Assembly (NCBI GenBank): GCA_963970005.1
Contig: CAXAMN010023361.1
Location: 1,894,986-1,958,985 of the forward strand
Length of the DNA: 64,000 nucleotides
Source of the DNA: Durusdinium trenchii
Taxonomy: Eukaryota; Sar; Dinophyceae; Suessiales; Symbiodiniaceae
Direction: 5' to 3'
The notes under the pieces were generated by a model. That model was not told where the DNA came from. It ran no database searches and was given only the letters and a program-made list of their open reading frames with translations. Below, in pieces: positions 1 to 10,000 of this stretch. The position numbers and the translations under genes were made by a program. How positions within the stretch are numbered: position 1 is the first letter of the stretch; every line of letters starts with the position of its first letter.

Positions 1-1
1 A

Positions 2-297
2 TATAAGGTTGGATCAGACGGAAGAAGGTTCTTCAGGTCATCACCGAGACCAAGATCAAAATATACTCCAGAAGAATGGAAAGCGTTGTCTCTATCTGAT
101 AGAGCTATCGCTGAGAAGAAAGAAGCTCTCGAGAAAGAAAAGATGAAAGAGAGAGAGAGAGTAAAGGTGCGGGATCCAGCAAGGACAAAAGGAAGAAGAA
201 AAAGAAGGAGGATAAGGATGATGATCCTAAGGACGTATCGCCCAACATCTCCATCGATCTGAAGAAAGATCGGACACTGATCACCGATGACGATGAC
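2..297 (+). pseudogene. Pol polyprotein linker upstream of RT, split by a frame change
   Basis: From base 2 a frame reads into the window with coding-like, charged sequence (KYTPEEWKALSLSDRAI, then Glu/Lys-rich) until a GA dinucleotide run at 149-161. After the run the sensible reading continues one frame over (Lys-rich, then DDDPKDVSPN) and runs without a stop into the ATG at 298. The two halves look like one hydrophilic linker such as lies between integrase and reverse transcriptase in copia-type pol proteins. A slippage-type indel in the GA run is the simplest explanation; a sequencing error is possible. The integrase itself would lie left of the window. Confidence 0.5.
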
Positions 298-3200
298 ATG
301 GGGGGCTATAGTCCATCTTCAGCATCTACACTTTCCACAGAACTCCCAAGCGACGACGATTACTTAGTCGAATGGGAGGAATGGACGAGTGTGGAGAATG
401 GGTTCGGCCCACGTGCTACTTGGGATCCACTCAATATCATTGATGTCAACAGTGGAGAAATCCTCAATGATATGGCAGTAGCATATGCAATGCCAACGGA
501 ATCCAATAGATGCACAACCGAAGATTTCACAAAGAACTTGAAAGATCATCACTTGTCATTTCCGTCAATGCCCTGCATCAACTCGATCTCCAAACATCGA
601 GAAAGATACACATATGCCGACACAACGAACCCGATGAGTGCTTATCGGAACCTGTTCAATGCAGCAGTCTCCAGACCTGTTAGTCGAGCAGAAATGCTGA
701 AGAATCCCAAGGCCAAAGCCTCAATGAGAAAAGAATGGTTGGGACTTCATGAGCAAGGAGTGTTCGACTTCTCTGTGATTCGGGAGTATTACGACGTAAA
801 ACAAGAAGCGCTCACTCTGAAGCAGGTCGTGCACTTTGCAAGGGTCCATGGCATCATTGTGGAAAAGAACTACCAGTTGCCAATGAGTGATGAGAGACGA
901 AAATTTAAGGGAAGGGGAGTATTGTTAGGAAACAAAGTGAAGAATCAGAATTGGGAAGCAGCTTTCTTTCAGGACTTGGGCAATTCACCAGCGTCCTTTG
1001 AATCTTCTAGATGGGCAGATTTCTATGGATGTGTTCCCGGACATTCGGTCAAGCTCGCTGATGCGATTCAGGCATACATTCAGGCTTCTCTTACGGGACC
1101 GCCCTGTTGGGTCGAGTTACCGTCAGACGCGTGGCCAGATGATGTTGATGTATCAAAGTATCATCGACCAGTGGTACGCCTCCTCAAAGCCTTGTATGGA
1201 CATCCGGACGCAGGTACAATGTGGGAGAAGCACTGCGATGCGCAGGTGCGCCAACTTGGCTTCAAGCCAATTGGTGATGAATGGCCATCAATGTATTTTC
1301 ATGAAGGCCTGAAACTTCTTCTCGTTATATATGTGGACGACCTGAAACTTGCCGGACCAACCGAGAACATGACCAAAGGATGGTCTATGCTACGAACGAA
1401 ACTCAGGATTGAGCCCGAGACTGATCTTGGACTTTATCTCGGCTGCATGCTCACACGAGGAGAGTCCAAACTCCACGATGGAACAGTAGTCAACACCGTC
1501 TCATACAACATGGAAGGATTGTTGAAACTGTCCGTCGAGAAGTATTTAGACATTGTCGGTCATGATACAAAATTGAAGAAGGTCACGACACCAAGCGTCC
1601 CAGAAGAAACCAAATCTCATCCCGCACGAGCACCCGCTCCAGGGAAAGAGGCCGTTACGTGTCCATGGTGTGCTAACACCTTTGACCCCAAGTATTCTGG
1701 TAAGTTGCATTCCAAGTCCGAATCTGACGTCACTCCGGACGATGGAAACCGTGGTTCTTTGGCGCCACATGCAGCGAGTATACTCATGAAGTTGTTGTAC
1801 GCTGCCAGAATTGCTCGATTCGATCTATTGAGATCAATCAACATGCTGGCCAGGAATGTGAATAAATGGACCAGCAATGATGATGCTCGTTTGCATCATC
1901 TCATGTGCTATGTCAACAGCACTCTAGACAAGCGCATGATTGGATGGGTTGGCGATCCGATCGCAACTCTCTCAGTCGGAATCTTCGCTGATGCTGATTT
2001 TGCTGGTTGCGGTGAGACCCTTCGTTCCACATCGGGCTCTCACATGCACGTACAAGGTAAGCATACACGATTTCCCATTGCTGGGGGGAGCAAGCGTCAA
2101 GGATGTATCAGCCATTCAACACCTGAAGCAGAAATAGTCGCGGCGGACTCCACTCTCCGCAACTTTGGGATACCCTCCATCGGCCTCTGGCAAACGCTCT
2201 CGGGCAAAGCTCCTGAAATATTGTTCCATGATGATAATCAAGGTATGATTGGAGTTGCCAGAACCGGGAAGAATCCCACCATGCGTCATCTTGAACGCAC
2301 TCATGGGATATCCATTGTCTCATTGCATGAACATTTTCAACAGGACCATTTCGTGCTGCTCTACGAGATCTCCCACAAGATGTGTGCTGATATTCATACA
2401 AAGGCCTTTCGGACTCCACTTGCGTGGCGCCGGGCTTGTATGTTGATCAACCTTCTTGACCCAGAGGATTTGAGCTCCAAAGAGTTGGCTGACATGGTCT
2501 CTCCATCAGTCGATCATAAGAAAATCGATCATCAAATCTTCCAGACTAAGACGGATGACATTCCTAATTTCCCATACACTCAGACTCCGGTCTTGCCTCG
2601 TGCAGTCTTTGTAAAAGGAATGACAGGAAAAGAAGGTGTCCAAGATCTCCCCAATGGAGATTGCATCTATGTCGTCAAAGTCCCAGTCTATTATCGTCGC
2701 TTCCCACCGGGTCGCTACATACCGTCAGACACGTGTCGGAGTACATGGGTCCTTGTTAATGGTTCCTGGAATTGTGTGGAACGAGAAGCTACGCCACTGC
2801 AGCAAGCCTTGCGCTTTGATCATTGGGTCGAACGTGCATGCTTCCTGTATCATGCCTCCAAGGCATCCTCATCTCCAGAGGCGGGCGCCTGCTTATCTCA
2901 ATCCCCGTTCCTGGCCTTAGCCAATGTTCCTTGGGCTCCAGACGCTGTGCTACAGTTTTCTATTGCCTCCTTGTCGACTGATACAGCTTTGCTCCAGTCA
3001 CAAGAGGTTCCTCTCAACAATTGTCATCCTGCCACCCTTCGTGTGATCAACACGCTTTTACGTCTTGTTCATGGGGGGAGTGGGGGGCAGGACGGTGCAT
3101 CAATTCGCGCTTTCGGTGCGGTGCAAGACCATTTTGTGCGCCTGGATTCGAAGGGGAAAAACCCAAAAACAAATAAAAATTACCGAGATGAATGGCGACG

Positions 3201-4026
3201 CGATGGCGACACACTCACCCGAGTGCATAATGTGCCGAGAACACAAGAGTTTGTCCCTAGTGAAGACTCACACTGTCCTGTCCGGCTGTCGGATTTGTCT
3301 GATTATCGTAGGACTGAGAAGTACTACAAGAGCGGTAAGGACACAAAAGTTGATTCCTGGCGTTTCAAGGGTAATTCCGTAGGTAAGGACGATCCATGGA
3401 TAGGAAATACAACATTCCTGATCGTTTCCAACGGTCACGGACACAGCCCACAACATGAAACGACAGACAACAGCAATAACAAGCAAAAGGGCGATGTCAC
3501 GGCGATTGCAACAGGCGTACAAGCATGGGGGATGAACACCATTGCCCACGAGCACATGTTCATTGCACAAACAGCAAAATATGTTGCAAGTGACACACCT
3601 CCGGGAAGAAAACCCGTGTTGCATTTGGTCTTACAAAGGAGATCAGGACGGTCACACAAATATCAGTTCGAACTCCATCAGCAAGACGTCAAGGGTCCTC
3701 AAGATATCTTTGATAGATGCATCATGCTACAAGAGCTCGAAAGAAATGTCCCATGTTTAGTCCTCATGTGTGCTGAAGAACAGAATTGGTTTACCTTTCT
3801 CCAGACTTGTTTGAAGAAGCAGTTCATGAACATCGTGACAATCACAGAGGACGACGATGCCTGCTCTGCTTATGGCATCAATAAAGTGAAAGCATGTGTC
3901 CGGTCCAGTCTTGATTGTGTCTTCTTTGCGGGTCCTTGCACTGGTGGTTCTGCATGGAATCGCTTGAATAGGACTGTAAGTATAAAGGCCGAAATGCAGA
4001 TTGAGAAACATCAAGAGTTGTATTGA
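298..4026 (+). CDS. Ty1/copia-type reverse transcriptase-RNase H polyprotein with start of a methyltransferase-like domain
   Basis: Retroelement pol product that would copy element RNA into DNA. The RT domain (about residues 120-420) shows a copia-like palm segment (ADAIQAYIQASL, holding the first catalytic Asp) and the YVDD box at 1330-1341. RNase H follows (about 560-720) with ADADFAG at 1984-2004, STPEAEIVA near 2115, HDDNQGM near 2227 and the copia-type tail CADIHTKAF at 2383-2409. After about 400 residues of unassigned sequence come two motifs, CLVLMCAEEQ near 3751 and FFAGPCTGG near 3922, that resemble the first half of the methyltransferase-like domain often fused to dinoflagellate retroelements. 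The frame stops at 4024-4026 in mid-domain and the domain seems to go on in the next frame. The ATG at 298 is only the first Met of a frame open from 115, so it need not be the real start. No LTR was recognised nearby. Confidence 0.85.
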   Translation: MGGYSPSSASTLSTELPSDDDYLVEWEEWTSVENGFGPRATWDPLNIIDVNSGEILNDMAVAYAMPTESNRCTTEDFTKNLKDHHLSFPSMPCINSISKHRERYTYADTTNPMSAYRNLFNAAVSRPVSRAEMLKNPKAKASMRKEWLGLHEQGVFDFSVIREYYDVKQEALTLKQVVHFARVHGIIVEKNYQLPMSDERRKFKGRGVLLGNKVKNQNWEAAFFQDLGNSPASFESSRWADFYGCVPGHSVKLADAIQAYIQASLTGPPCWVELPSDAWPDDVDVSKYHRPVVRLLKALYGHPDAGTMWEKHCDAQVRQLGFKPIGDEWPSMYFHEGLKLLLVIYVDDLKLAGPTENMTKGWSMLRTKLRIEPETDLGLYLGCMLTRGESKLHDGTVVNTVSYNMEGLLKLSVEKYLDIVGHDTKLKKVTTPSVPEETKSHPARAPAPGKEAVTCPWCANTFDPKYSGKLHSKSESDVTPDDGNRGSLAPHAASILMKLLYAARIARFDLLRSINMLARNVNKWTSNDDARLHHLMCYVNSTLDKRMIGWVGDPIATLSVGIFADADFAGCGETLRSTSGSHMHVQGKHTRFPIAGGSKRQGCISHSTPEAEIVAADSTLRNFGIPSIGLWQTLSGKAPEILFHDDNQGMIGVARTGKNPTMRHLERTHGISIVSLHEHFQQDHFVLLYEISHKMCADIHTKAFRTPLAWRRACMLINLLDPEDLSSKELADMVSPSVDHKKIDHQIFQTKTDDIPNFPYTQTPVLPRAVFVKGMTGKEGVQDLPNGDCIYVVKVPVYYRRFPPGRYIPSDTCRSTWVLVNGSWNCVEREATPLQQALRFDHWVERACFLYHASKASSSPEAGACLSQSPFLALANVPWAPDAVLQFSIASLSTDTALLQSQEVPLNNCHPATLRVINTLLRLVHGGSGGQDGASIRAFGAVQDHFVRLDSKGKNPKTNKNYRDEWRRDGDTLTRVHNVPRTQEFVPSEDSHCPVRLSDLSDYRRTEKYYKSGKDTKVDSWRFKGNSVGKDDPWIGNTTFLIVSNGHGHSPQHETTDNSNNKQKGDVTAIATGVQAWGMNTIAHEHMFIAQTAKYVASDTPPGRKPVLHLVLQRRSGRSHKYQFELHQQDVKGPQDIFDRCIMLQELERNVPCLVLMCAEEQNWFTFLQTCLKKQFMNIVTITEDDDACSAYGINKVKACVRSSLDCVFFAGPCTGGSAWNRLNRTVSIKAEMQIEKHQELY

Positions 4027-4030
4027 GCAT

Positions 4031-7000
4031 ATGATAGAGACTTTGAACAAACGTGCATTGTCATTGTGGAAGAAGCAGCATGTGACCAGCCGTGCTCCTG
4101 TGCTTTATGATTGGTCGCGATCGCCGCATCCTTCCATGTTAAACGGTAACCCATGTTCAGAAGTCAATATCAATAAAAGATTTGACAAGATCATTCAGTC
4201 GGTTCACGATTCTAAGAAGAAGAAATTCACTTGTGAAAACAACCATGACACTCATGATTCATGCGCCAGTGTCATTACCTTTCACAATCATCTTGAGCAA
4301 GATTTTGAGATCAACCAAGCTAGCCATTTTGGTGCCGGCGTGATCCAGCAATTTGCCAAGAAGAAGTTCGCTGAGTTCCATCCAATCACTGTTGGGCTGT
4401 CACCGGCAACCCTACCACAAAGGGGGAACTCATTAGCATTCGTGAGCCATTCCTGGAGATTGACAACATCCCTACATCGTGGAGATTGTGTAGTCAACAT
4501 GTTCCGTTCTACTGTTTATGGGGCCACAGGGAGGAGCATGGCCTCAGCCAAGAAGCTGAAAGAACACCTCCAGAAATTGGATAGCAGACGAGGGGAGAGT
4601 CCTACACTTGTTCCTAGACAGTTCGTCGAAGACATGGATCCAGGACAAGCTCTGCAACTGGCAGAGAAGTGGATGGAGAGAGGGGTACCACCCGTCTACT
4701 CTATCAGCGCTTGTTATTGTGCCGTTGAAGCCAAGGGTGGAACCATCCAAGAGCGCCTCGTGAGATCCCTCAGAGTGTTGCTCAGCAAGTATGACCCAGC
4801 GACGGACGACGGCAAGGAGGTAACAAGGGCATTCTTTGCTGGAATAAAGAGGGTGATCGGCATCGTCAAGAGTCAAGAGCGACAGGTACGACCAGAACAC
4901 ATACCTCTTGGGCCGCCACCTCCTCCTAATCCGGATCACTTTCCCTATGAGGCGTTTGCATCCAATGATGTTTGGGACAGGTTGGAATTATTTGCAGACA
5001 ATCTCTTGGCTTTATTCATGCCGGAACCCTTCAACCAAGAAGCACCAGTCAAAGGGATGTTGACAGACCTGAATGAGAAGGTCGCCAAACGAGGCATGAA
5101 AGGTATCAATTCCACTGCGATGTCAAAAGATTCACTTCTAGACATCACGAGGGACGGGTACTTCTATGATTCCATGAATGATCTGCATCACAGGATACCC
5201 ATTGAAGGTCGCAGCAGCAACTACATGGCAATGACCGGCGAACATTGGGAACGCAGCTGCAGATACATCAGCTTGGCGGGTGCGTCGTTGGGATTTGCAT
5301 TGAGGTTTCACAACAAGAATCATCCCGAAGATCTCACATCTTTGACTGACCTCATTCAGATCATTGCAAAAGGGCAATCGGGAGGAACCTTGGAAAGATG
5401 TGCCGCAATCAACAATTTCCAGTGCATCCAAGCGTTGTATCAATGCATTCATAGGCATGTCATTGAGCAATCTGCCATTTCCCTCAGACCTGAAACGAAT
5501 GCGCAGATGCTCGCTGCATTCCAGCATTTGAAAGAATGGTTTCCAGAGGTGAAACCGGATGTGTGGACAGCAGGTTATAATGTTCTTGGTGCTGAACTAG
5601 GAGTCCATCGAGATCTTCTCGCAAGGGACACATCGATCAGTATCTTGAATCAGTACATTGCAGAGCTCCATTTGTCCGAAGCCAACCTGGATGAAGAACC
5701 AGATCTGGAGACCTTGGGCAAGCCAAAGGAGAAGATCTACTTAACCTTCGAGAATCCCTCAATCGGACCACCCAATCTGAAAGATTTCAGTGCGGTGGAA
5801 CCTCAATGGTTGTGTCAATTTCGGATCCATCATGCCAAGAACAAAGGGCTTAGTCAGGATGAAATCACCAAACAGATGAGGGAGGAAGCAAGAAGGGCAA
5901 GAGATCAAAGTGGAGCACCAAAGAATCGTGATGACTATACCCAGACTTTTGGAAGAAAAGGAAGTTCGGTACCACCGGGCGGTCCTTACACTTCATCTAG
6001 TTCAGGTCCTAGGCCACCTTGGGAAAGGAACAATGAACAATGGGATCCTTGGTCATCCGATGTACCTCATGGAGCGTATGATGTTCCACGACCTCCACCG
6101 AAAGCTCCGCCAAAGTGCAAACCCATGCCGAAGCCGAAACAGCCTGCGCAGCCAAAAGAATGGTTTGTCACGCTTCCTCCTGAAGGTGTGACGACTATCG
6201 GGTGCAACGGTATGGACTACCTTGGCAAACCCATCATATTCAATCTCTGGACTTATCGAAGCAGTACCACTGCTTACGCTACAGCTCCGTTTGCTGGTCC
6301 TCGTACAGCCGAGCCAGGAAGAGATTGGAGACAGTATGTGAGAAGGCTCACGTATTATGTCGGGGTGACTTTGGGTGGAAATTATAGATCGAGTTCATCA
6401 ATGGGGCTTCAACCTCTCACCGATTCTCATTTGAGGACAAAAGTGAACGAGAGCGACGGTTTTTGGACAAAGCTCTATGTTGAGATGGTTGAAGAGTTCG
6501 ATCTGACAAGTTGTTTTCAGTATCCCTCAGCAAGGGCCATGGTACTTATCTTGAAGTTGAACGATGTGCCAGAGAAGGCCGCATATCACATCAAGTTCCT
6601 TTCATCCAAAGTTGGGTGCCACACCGAGGAGAAGGACAAGGTGATGATTGACGGGGATACAGGAGTCATGGATGTTGATCATTTGAGTGGCCAGATTAGA
6701 GGAGTCGGTACCGGACACACCATTCTTGTGACAGACCTTGACTATGCGACTAGAGCAAGTTCGTCAAAGAAAATCACGACGATGCAGTACGGTATCCGAA
6801 CTGAGATGGCATTCGAAAATTGCTGTGTATTCCAAGTTCAGGGAGAAAGGCATCAAGACATCCTGGATACTCTTGGTAGAGTAGTCGTTTTCTTGGAAGA
6901 ACATGGACAAGATCAGGGGGACGGTACAACCGTCCACATCTGGCTGTGTCTTCATTGTATGTTTCCGAACGGCAGCACACTGAGGTTGACCGAGGCGACA

Positions 7001-10000
7001 TTCAAAGAGTTCTCAAGGAAGTTGGCTGAGAAGGTCCATTCGATCGGACAGCTCCTGACTACTCCAGTATTAGTGAACATCCAGCCAGATTCAAAGTTCT
7101 TCGGGCCAGCAAGATATGATCACAGTCACATTGTCACCGACATTGTAGACCAAGTGAGACGAAGTGGTGCCTTGGCCACCAAATCGTCACGTGCCTGGAA
7201 AGCTATGTACTCAGTTGCAGGTGCTCCCAGTGCGAACTATATCACAGGCGGCGACGAAAACAAGATTTGGGCTGTGATGGAGAAACAACTCACGAGAGAA
7301 AGGGTCATCCTATTGTGTTCAATGAATAAAGTTCATGTCAGTGCTTTGAACAACATGGCAGAGGACGAGATCCAGGTCCCAATTTCTCAGGACAACTTCG
7401 ACAGGTACTTGAACGTTGCTATGTCGGCAAGTGATGGGCAACCGAAGAAGACCAGCACGAAGCATACTGTTGGTGGGAGCTTCAGTCAAGGTACCGAATG
7501 GAGGGACATCAGATTCGTTCTGAAAGATCCGGAGCCTGAGGAGGACAGGATGGAATATTGGATGACGGGAAATCGGAGAGTTGAGAATTACAAAGCCACT
7601 GCAGATGCCGCACCATATCTTTGTGAAGATTGCAACAAACGTGATGCATCCGAGGATTGGAACACACACAAAGACAATAGAAGCCATTGTGTGAATTGCA
7701 ACTTCAACTTTTGGTGTGTTCAGAGCGGCACTCCCACGATTCAACAAGAAAGAGAAAGCATTTGGGAAACTGCAGTGAGAGTTAGAGTCCTTTGGGAGAA
7801 GAATGCTGAATGGAACCGTTTGTATCCAGCGCAGAATCTCCGTGAATTCATGGTCGAGGGTGCGATGATGCTATCCAGGAAGAATCCGCCTTGGATTCAA
7901 GGAGCATTGAAAGCTATTTCGCATCATGGTGGAATCAGAGCCCCGTCGGAACTTGTGGAACAGTACTGTACCCAAGGGAAGGGATCCACTCTTTTCATCC
8001 ACCGAGACTATGATCCAGACAGTGAAGACTATGGCTTCCGAGCGTATATGGACTATGGGAATGTGGCGTACCACGACTACATCCAATATTTCTTTACGCA
8101 CAAGGAGTACCAGGACGTCTTCTCGTTGAATGAATATAGGACTGTTACAAATTCTGAGCTTGCGGGCGATATCATGGAGTTTTGGACTGGTGTTCTCGAA
8201 CTGGCCGGCATCTTCAAAGACACGCTGTTCGAGGATTGGGCCCAGATCAATGAATGCAGAAGAGGTATAGAAATGTCTTTTCTTCACTTCTATGCAGCGA
8301 GCCGAAAATCAATCAATGACAACACCAAGAGGAATAAACCTTCAAGGCTCCATGTTACAGCTGAAGAACAAGCCTGTATCGATGCCGTCATGTCCAGGTA
8401 TGCTACCAGACCAGAGTTCAGGAGAATGGTACGACTGGCCATAGCCCCAGAGCCCAAAAGAACGTCTACGGAAGAGCCTGATGTAGAGATGAAGGATGGC
8501 GAAGCCGACCCTGCGAGTACCACTCCAGGAGTCGAGGAGCCTGAACCACCTACGCCTGAGCTTGATCCGCAAGACTACAAGGAAGGGGAAGGTCGTTCAG
8601 TATCTCCGACGAAAACATGGTCACACTACCCGACATCGAATCCAGATACTGAGGAACGGAAAAGAGCTGCCAAGCGCAGTGGGCAAGGTACAGCAACCGC
8701 TTCCAGCTGGAAATCCGCCTATGACAACCTCAGAAGGGTCAGAGCACGCGCAGTGAGCCAAAAGGTGTGCTATTGTTGTGGTTCAAACCAACATCACCTG
8801 GCTATTTGTCCCGACACTGAGAAGAAGAACGAGTTGATGAACTCATTTTCTTACATGGAGGACACTATGCGCAAGTGCTTCACCGAGGACGACAAGGCAA
8901 TCATCCGACGTGATGTTGAAAGCCGGAAGAGGAAAGCAAAGTCATCCAAAGACGTCGAAGACGAGGACTACATGGATGTGGATGATGAAGATATTGAACT
9001 TCCCGAAGAAGAGCCGGAACTAGGAAGTAAGGTACCACCTTACTCTCCGAGAGCCAAAGGTAGACCACATTCGTCAGACTCTGCAAAAGAGGAATACGCG
9101 AAAGCGGTCGAGGCAACCAAGAAGGCCTTTGGGAACGCCAGTTTCGTCACCAGATTCAAAGAGCCCGTCGACCTCTTTGACATTGCCGATGACAAAGAAG
9201 GAGGAGAATACAGGGTCGCAAATCACAGGGTTGGAGAATACAGGGTCGCAAATCACAGGGTTGATAGATCAGGTCCCGATGGAAAGAGGGAACTTGATGC
9301 ACTTATTCAGGAGGCTGCAGCACTCGGAATAAAGATGCCCAAAGTGAAGGACCTTGCTCCTGACCCACAACAAGTTCAAAAGGTTGGATATCGGCAGATT
9401 GAGGTGACTTGCGACAGAGGAAGCATCGAGATCATTCCACAGTATGGAGTTACATTCTATGTGGAGTACTGGAATGGACCGAAGAGAGATGCAACTTTCA
9501 CGGATCCACCAAAGATGAACCCAGTAACTCGCATCGACAAGTTCAGCGAGGAGAGTCAGTGGGTCAATGAGATTAGCCATAGACTCAATAGACTACTCAG
9601 GCATGGAGTGGGAAAGCATAATGGGATTCAATCGCACCGCGGTCGAAAACCTCATGTGTCCCCGAAGTGCAATGAGGGTGGATGGGTGAACATCGATGAG
9701 ATCCTGGAATATGATCATGTCTTCAACGATGGTGTCGATATCAGTACTATCTCAGGTACTCAACGTGAGCAAGATACCAAGACAGAGCGATACCAGTATT
9801 TATGCAAGGCGATGTGGCATGCAAAGAAGTTGCAGAACAGAGTACGCTATCAGATTGCCGCCATTCGCATCTCAAAGGAGGATGTCTCACTCGAAGAGGA
9901 AAGGCAATACTGGGCAAACCTCATGTTTTACAGCACAGACGCACCGTCATTTCTGAAGCATGAACGTTGGATCGTTCCTTGTGCAATTCGAGCTGTTGCC

